A stretch of DNA of 11,641 nt from Goniomonas avonlea (Eukaryota > Cryptophyceae > Goniomonadida > Goniomonadaceae), in contig QUTJ01031422.1 of assembly GCA_003573635.1 (NCBI GenBank), forward strand, positions 1-11,641, written 5' to 3'. Positions 8,290 to 11,641 of this stretch are shown piece by piece. How positions within the stretch are numbered: position 1 is the first letter of the stretch; each line of letters starts with the position of its first letter. Below the pieces are notes generated by a model, which was given only the letters and a program-made list of their open reading frames with translations, did not search any database and was not told the origin of the DNA. The translations under genes and the position numbers were made by a program.

Positions 8290-9498
8290 ATGCTTGACTG
8301 CGCCGACTTCCTGCCCCTGTACGACGACATTATGCGATCCGACCTCTACTGTTATCAGCAGGAGCCATTGGCGTTTGGCCTGAGCCAATGCGCCGCACAG
8401 TTTGGGTTTGACTTTCCCCTTGACTTCGATGAGTGTACGGCTCCTTCGTTCCCCACAGACTCCCCAACGTATTTTCCTTCTTCACCCGAATTGTGTCCGG
8501 CGTCCCCAGAGTATGATCACTCACCATTTTCCGAATCTTCAGTCCAAGAGTCCCCTGAGAGGCGGCGTTTTCTTTCCGTTGGTGATGATGATCACTGGCA
8601 TTCCAAGACTTTGGGAGTTGACTCGCCGCTCTCACCAATTGCATCTGTTGAATCGTATATGCCCGATTCTGCCGACACGGACTTTGAGGAGTCCGCGCAT
8701 TCGCTTGATTGCCAGACTCCTTGTTCCTCCTCCTCCTCAGCGTCAACTTCCACAACTCCTCAGTGGTGCCCAAAGGCCCATACTAAGGTGAGGATTTCGA
8801 CCCAGACGGCTGTATTCGAGCTAAACCAGACGGTTGATCTCCCCATGTTAGCCCGGTACTTTCCTGGTTCGATCATCTACGACCCGACCAACTCTGCGTT
8901 TGAGAGCACGAAGGGCAAGAAACAGAGCTTCCAGAACCAGGCGTCGACCCAGGTGCGGGTTAGTGGCCACACGGTCAGCGTTAACATCTTCAAGAACGGT
9001 CGGGTGAAGCTGGCCGGCTCCAGGGGCCAGGTCGAGTCGCAAATGATTGCCAGCCACATTGTTTCCCTCGTCCGACGCGCCTGCGGCCCTTCTGGCTCAG
9101 CTGTGGCAAATCCGGCTTCTCTCGATCATGGAGGTTTCCGTGTTGTGATGAACAAAGCCGAGTTCGAAGTTCCCTTTGCGGTAAGCCTCGTGCGGGCCCA
9201 GTCCGTGCTCACGGCCGCAGGGTTCCCTGCCCGGTACAATCCCGAGAGCTACTGTGGGCTTGTCGTGTCAGTTCCCAACCCCGATGGCGGTAAGGCTGTC
9301 TCAGTCATGATTTTTGCTTCGGGAAAGGCGTTCGTCACTGGTAACTGCGACGAGGGTTCGGTTGGTCTGGCTTTCCAGGCGGTGCGTGATGTTCTAGAAT
9401 CGCAGCTGGTCGCCGTCGAGGGATCAGCGCCCCTGCGCAGCCGTAAGCGGAAGCCGACCGCCGCCACTGGCCGCGTGACCAAACGCGCGGCGGCCTAG
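8290..9498 (+). CDS. TBP-fold protein with acidic/serine-rich N-terminus and basic tail
   Basis: A single open exon of 402 residues. Residues 1-160 are acidic, aromatic and Ser/Pro-rich (DFPLDFDEC, repeated SP sites, a run of serines at 146-150), resembling a transactivation domain. Residues 166-370 carry two copies of a TBP-like repeat. Copy 1 ends in VSVNIFKNGRVKLAGSRG (229-246) and an amphipathic helix. Copy 2 has ARYNPESYCGLVVSV (314-328), then VSVMIFASGKAFVTG (337-351) and a helix, matching the YNP...F-x-SGK-x-x-x-TG pattern of TATA-binding proteins. The C-terminus holds a likely nuclear localisation signal (RSRKRKP, 383-389). It is probably a DNA-binding regulator. It is too diverged to be the general TBP: the N-terminal repeat lacks the canonical YNP strand and carries an insert. 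An in-frame ATG at 8206 would add 28 residues. I chose 8290 because the acidic domain begins there and the bases before it look like leader. Confidence 0.82.
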   Translation: MLDCADFLPLYDDIMRSDLYCYQQEPLAFGLSQCAAQFGFDFPLDFDECTAPSFPTDSPTYFPSSPELCPASPEYDHSPFSESSVQESPERRRFLSVGDDDHWHSKTLGVDSPLSPIASVESYMPDSADTDFEESAHSLDCQTPCSSSSSASTSTTPQWCPKAHTKVRISTQTAVFELNQTVDLPMLARYFPGSIIYDPTNSAFESTKGKKQSFQNQASTQVRVSGHTVSVNIFKNGRVKLAGSRGQVESQMIASHIVSLVRRACGPSGSAVANPASLDHGGFRVVMNKAEFEVPFAVSLVRAQSVLTAAGFPARYNPESYCGLVVSVPNPDGGKAVSVMIFASGKAFVTGNCDEGSVGLAFQAVRDVLESQLVAVEGSAPLRSRKRKPTAATGRVTKRAAA

Positions 9499-10050
9499 GT
9501 GCTGTTGTTGCTCTTTGGTATCTGAAACCACGATATCGCACAGGGACAGGGTGTACCGGAGGAGCTGCCCAAGAGGTTGAGGTGGATTGGTCGCACTTTG
9601 TTTCGTGTTGCGTATGCTTGCTGCCCCGACGACTTGTGACCCTGTGCTCAACTCTCGCAACTCCAGGTTTGTCTCCGAGCGCTCAGGAAGTTGGATGTCC
9701 TTGAACCGCCACCGGAGCACACCACAAACAGTGCTGGTGCAGAGAATGTAAACTACTTGAATTGTATCATCTCTGTCCCGATTCCATTCCCCGCTTTCTT
9801 GTTGCCTTTGCCCGCTTATTTAGACTGAGATGTTCTCTCTACCAGCTTTCTCAGCTAGTGTTCTTTGCCCACTTCTTCAGGGCTCTCAGGGCCTGCGTGG
9901 GTGGAACGAATCACACAATCTCGGGATGGATATGGCATGACCTTGCCAGTCATTGAGTCATTGAACGCCAGTTAGGTTGTGGTCTCGAGCACTCTTATCA
10001 CTCCAAGCCACCGCGATTTAGGGTTGAGAGGGTTCAGGAGGCCAGTTAGG
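9499..10050. other. 3' flank of TBP-fold gene, no gene recognised
   Basis: No exon-like segment with family similarity was found on either strand. A 98-codon minus-strand open frame (9424-9720) overlaps the end of the TBP-fold gene and a 64-codon plus frame (9762-9956) is open; neither resembles a known protein. A single TTTAGGGTT occurs at about 10018-10026, which is not a telomere array. Confidence 0.5.
9969..9988 (+). repeat. 20-bp direct repeat, left copy
   Basis: The 20 bases here recur exactly at 10181-10200, 212 bp away on the same strand. Similarity continues weakly after both copies (CAAGCC, two variable bases, CGCGATT). Together they bracket the GA microsatellite. Confidence 0.9.
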
Positions 10051-10159
10051 AAGAGGGAGAGAGAGACAGAGAGAGACAGAGAGAGAGAGGACAGAGAGAC
10101 AGAGAGACAGAGAGAGAGAAGGAGACAGAGAGACAGAGAGACAGAGAGAGAGACAGAGT
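10051..10159. repeat. GA/GAC microsatellite
   Basis: Irregular mix of GAGA and GACAGAGA units, purine-rich on the plus strand. Sequence continuity is imperfect, so this is a decayed or compound simple repeat. Open frames across it (for example 9979-10365) encode only R/E/D/T repeats and are not taken as genes. Confidence 0.95.
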
Positions 10160-10180
10160 ATTCAAGCACCGAGGCAACTG

Positions 10181-10200
10181 CAGTTAGGTTGTGGTCTCGA
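10181..10200 (+). repeat. 20-bp direct repeat, right copy
   Basis: Exact copy of 9969-9988. A shorter related fragment, GCCAGTTAGG, also occurs at about 10041-10050, just before the microsatellite. Confidence 0.9.
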
Positions 10201-10547
10201 CTCAAGCCGTCGCGATTCGTCCCCGCCACCCCACGGCTTGCAAGCCTTGGGAGGTCGCGGAAGGTCTGGTTGGCCAAGGAGACTGGCGACATCACTTTAT
10301 CGAGCATGATTATCGATCAGGCGGTAGTTTGTTTGCAAACTCAGGGAAACCGTTTGACTCAGTGAACTCAAAGTCTCCCAAGATCGTTGCAAACGGCGGC
10401 CCGCCTCGGCTCGGCACAGGCTCTCAGAGGCTCAGCACAGGCTGAGCACACAGGCTTGCTCAGGCGCTCGGTGGCGACCAGATGGCAGTTGTAGAATGTG
10501 CCCGAGCGATAACAGTGCACTACATCGCGGGCGTACACTCCAACAGA
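10201..10547. other. Non-coding stretch with short AGGCT/CACAGG iterations
   Basis: No gene is recognised. Between about 10408 and 10465 the sequence repeats variants of GGCTCAGCACAGGCT at irregular intervals, a short decayed repeat. Confidence 0.5.
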
Positions 10548-10703
10548 GCAAGTCCGCACCAACACGGAACAAGCCCACACGCCGACGCACCGACACGGTC
10601 CACGCCGACGCACAGAAACGGACCAAGTCCACACGCTGACACATTGACACGGACCAAGTCCACACGCCGACGCACCGACACTGAACAAAAGTCCACACGC
10701 CGA
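10548..10703. repeat. Irregular tandem repeat, unit about 25-33 bp
   Basis: Five variants of CCACACGCCGACGCACCGACACGG start at about 10574, 10599, 10628, 10659 and 10692, several preceded by GGACCAAGT. Spacings are 25, 29, 31 and 33 bp. The strand is strongly C/A-rich. Both strands stay open across it only because stop codons are rare in this composition. Confidence 0.85.
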
Positions 10704-10740
10704 ATCATCAAGACTGCTGTCGCGATGACACCTCAAGGGG

Positions 10741-10831
10741 ATAAGGCGCACCCGAACAAGCTTCACACTCATAAGGCGCACCCGAACAAGCTTGAAGGTC
10801 ACANAGGCTTCACAGTGCACCCGAACAAGCT
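10741..10831 (+). repeat. 30-bp tandem repeat, three copies
   Basis: A 23-bp block at 10741-10763 recurs exactly at 10771-10793 (period 30). A third, shorter copy (TGCACCCGAACAAGCT) lies at 10816-10831 after a 15-bp spacer. The region holds one undetermined base at 10804. Confidence 0.9.
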
Positions 10832-10960
10832 ACCGACGACAGCGCTAGTGTCCATCAAAGTCAAGCGATGACAGCGACATCCGACGCCCGAACGCATCCA
10901 CAGAGGCCGCAGCCTGCGCTTGGCGATCCAGTAGTTCCCACCGCTTCAGTAGTGCAGACG

Positions 10961-11008
10961 CTCCGCCCCAAGAAGCACGGCTGCGTCGGGTGCGTTCGGG
11001 TGGGCCTG
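10961..11008 (+). repeat. Flanking direct repeat, left copy (partly first minisatellite unit)
   Basis: Contains CCCCAAGAAGCACG followed by TGCGTCGGGTGCGTTCGGG and GGCCTG. A closely similar block, in the same order and orientation, occurs at 11426-11472 on the other side of the minisatellite. Confidence 0.8.
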
Positions 11009-11427
11009 TGTTGTGTATGAGTTTGGTGTATGCCGTGTATAATGGACGAGTGCGTCGGGTGGGTCTGTGTTGTGTATGAGTTTGGTGGATGCCGTGTATG
11101 ATGGTCGAGGCCTGTGTTGTGTAAGAGTTCGGTGCATGTGTGTGATGGTCGAGAGCGTCGGGTGGGTTTGTGTTGTGTATGAGTTTGGTGGATGCCGTGT
11201 ATAATGGTTGAGGCCTGTGTTGTGCATGGGTTCGGTGCATGACGTGTATAAGGGACGAGAGCGTCGGGTGGGCCTGTGTTGTGAATGAGTTCGGTGTATG
11301 ACGTGTATGATGGACGAGTGCGTTCGGGCGGGCCTGTGTTGTGTATGAGTTCGGTGCATGTGTGTGATGGTCGAGAGCGTCGGGCGGGCCTGTGTTGTGT
11401 ATGAGTTCGGTCTATGACGTGCATGAT
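10983..11427. repeat. G/T-rich minisatellite, eight units of 47-60 bp
   Basis: The core TGTGTTGTG occurs at 11007, 11066, 11113, 11169, 11216, 11275, 11335 and 11391, giving unit lengths of 59, 47, 56, 47, 59, 60 and 56 bp. The seventh unit carries CGTTCGGG where others have CGTCGGG. Long units contain GCGTCGGGTGGG; short units lack it and join directly at GAGGCCTG. Other unit positions vary by single bases (gagttcggt/gagtttggt, gacgtg/gccgtg). All three minus-strand frames are open over much of it, which reflects composition rather than coding. Confidence 0.93.
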
Positions 11428-11472
11428 TCCGCTCAAGAAGCACGAGTGCGTCGAAAGCGTTCGGGAGGCCTG
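11426..11472 (+). repeat. Flanking direct repeat, right copy
   Basis: CCGCTCAAGAAGCACG, TGCGTCG, GCGTTCGGG and GGCCTG appear in the same order as at 10961-11008, with scattered substitutions and one AAA for GGT change. Confidence 0.8.
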
Positions 11473-11474
11473 CA

Positions 11475-11639
11475 CTAGAGCAGACCGAAATCCTCACCTG
11501 AGACAGAGGCCCTGCCACCCAAGACCTCGTCGTACGTCCTTAAGACGTCGTCGTCGTAGCTCGTGTGCCGGCGACGGCGCGGAGGTGCTGAGTACGTGCC
11601 GGCACTGGTCCACACCGCGGTCGTGAAGGAACTTGACTG
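11475..11639 (-). CDS. Possible C-terminal exon of a gene running off the right edge
   Basis: One minus-strand frame stays open from the window edge to a TAG at 11477-11475, giving 54 residues. It has a basic patch (RRRR, about 21-24), then TSYDDDVLRTYDEVLGGRAS and a terminal GEDFGLL, like a hydrophilic tail. I recognise no family. Another frame reads open to a gtgagg donor near 11503-11498, so a spliced alternative is possible. The case rests only on openness and on a sequence character unlike the adjacent repeats. Confidence 0.28.
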   Translation of the reverse strand, partial: QSSSFTTAVWTSAGTYSAPPRRRRHTSYDDDVLRTYDEVLGGRASVSGEDFGLL

Positions 11640-11641
11640 CG

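Noticed and set aside
10018-10026. TTTAGGGTT, resembling a telomere repeat
   Set aside because: Only one copy; nothing iterated around it.
9979-10365. 128-codon plus-strand open frame with R/E/D/T repeats
   Set aside because: It is the translation of the GA/GAC microsatellite, with no non-repetitive coding sequence of recognisable type.
10548-10831. Regularly spaced repeats that might suggest a CRISPR array
   Set aside because: Units are contiguous or irregularly spaced without unique spacers, copies are degenerate, and the genome is eukaryotic.
10861-11518. Long minus-strand open frames of 190-204 codons encoding repeats such as THTQHRP
   Set aside because: All three frames are open over the minisatellite and unit lengths are mostly not multiples of three, so no stable protein repeat would be kept. 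Openness follows from the lack of TTA/CTA/TCA on the G/T-rich plus strand.

Overview
The window looks like a compact nuclear locus from a unicellular eukaryote. It is not bacterial: five of the six main genes are split by many short GT-AG introns (41 to 101 bp, mostly 43 to 56 bp). The gene families are eukaryotic: a GATA zinc-finger factor, a DHHC palmitoyltransferase, a REEP/HVA22 protein, a TBP-fold protein and a mitochondrial-type medium-chain acyl-CoA synthetase. A free-living protist, such as an amoebozoan or a unicellular relative of animals, would fit, but I cannot place it further from sequence alone. All exon boundaries below were derived by hand from splice-site consensus, reading-frame phase and family conservation. 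No transcript data were available.

Layout. Six genes alternate strictly in direction, giving three head-to-head pairs with short shared upstream regions and tail-to-tail 3' regions between pairs. Pair 1 is the acyl-CoA synthetase (minus, about 1387 down to at least 327, incomplete) with an unrecognised four-span membrane protein (plus, 1536-2429). Pair 2 is the DHHC palmitoyltransferase (minus, 4250-3017) with a SAM + double-GATA transcription factor (plus, 4529-6788). Pair 3 is the REEP/HVA22 protein (minus, 8115-7263) with a single-exon TBP-fold protein carrying an acidic N-terminus (plus, 8290-9498). From 9.5 kb to the right end the window is mostly non-coding and repeat-rich: a GA/GAC microsatellite bracketed by a 20-bp direct repeat, an irregular 25-33 bp repeat, a 30-bp repeat, and a G/T-rich minisatellite of eight units bracketed by another direct repeat. 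A possible C-terminal exon of a further minus-strand gene lies at the right edge. The left edge is a pure AG-type microsatellite.

How the genes relate. There is no operon logic. Two proteins (SAM-GATA and TBP-fold) are likely DNA-binding regulators. Three are membrane proteins (four-span, DHHC, REEP), of which REEP is predicted to be in the ER. One is metabolic and probably mitochondrial. The most unusual items are the SAM + tandem GATA protein, whose first finger has lost the usual tryptophan, and the free-standing TBP-fold protein with an activation-domain-like N-terminus and a basic tail.
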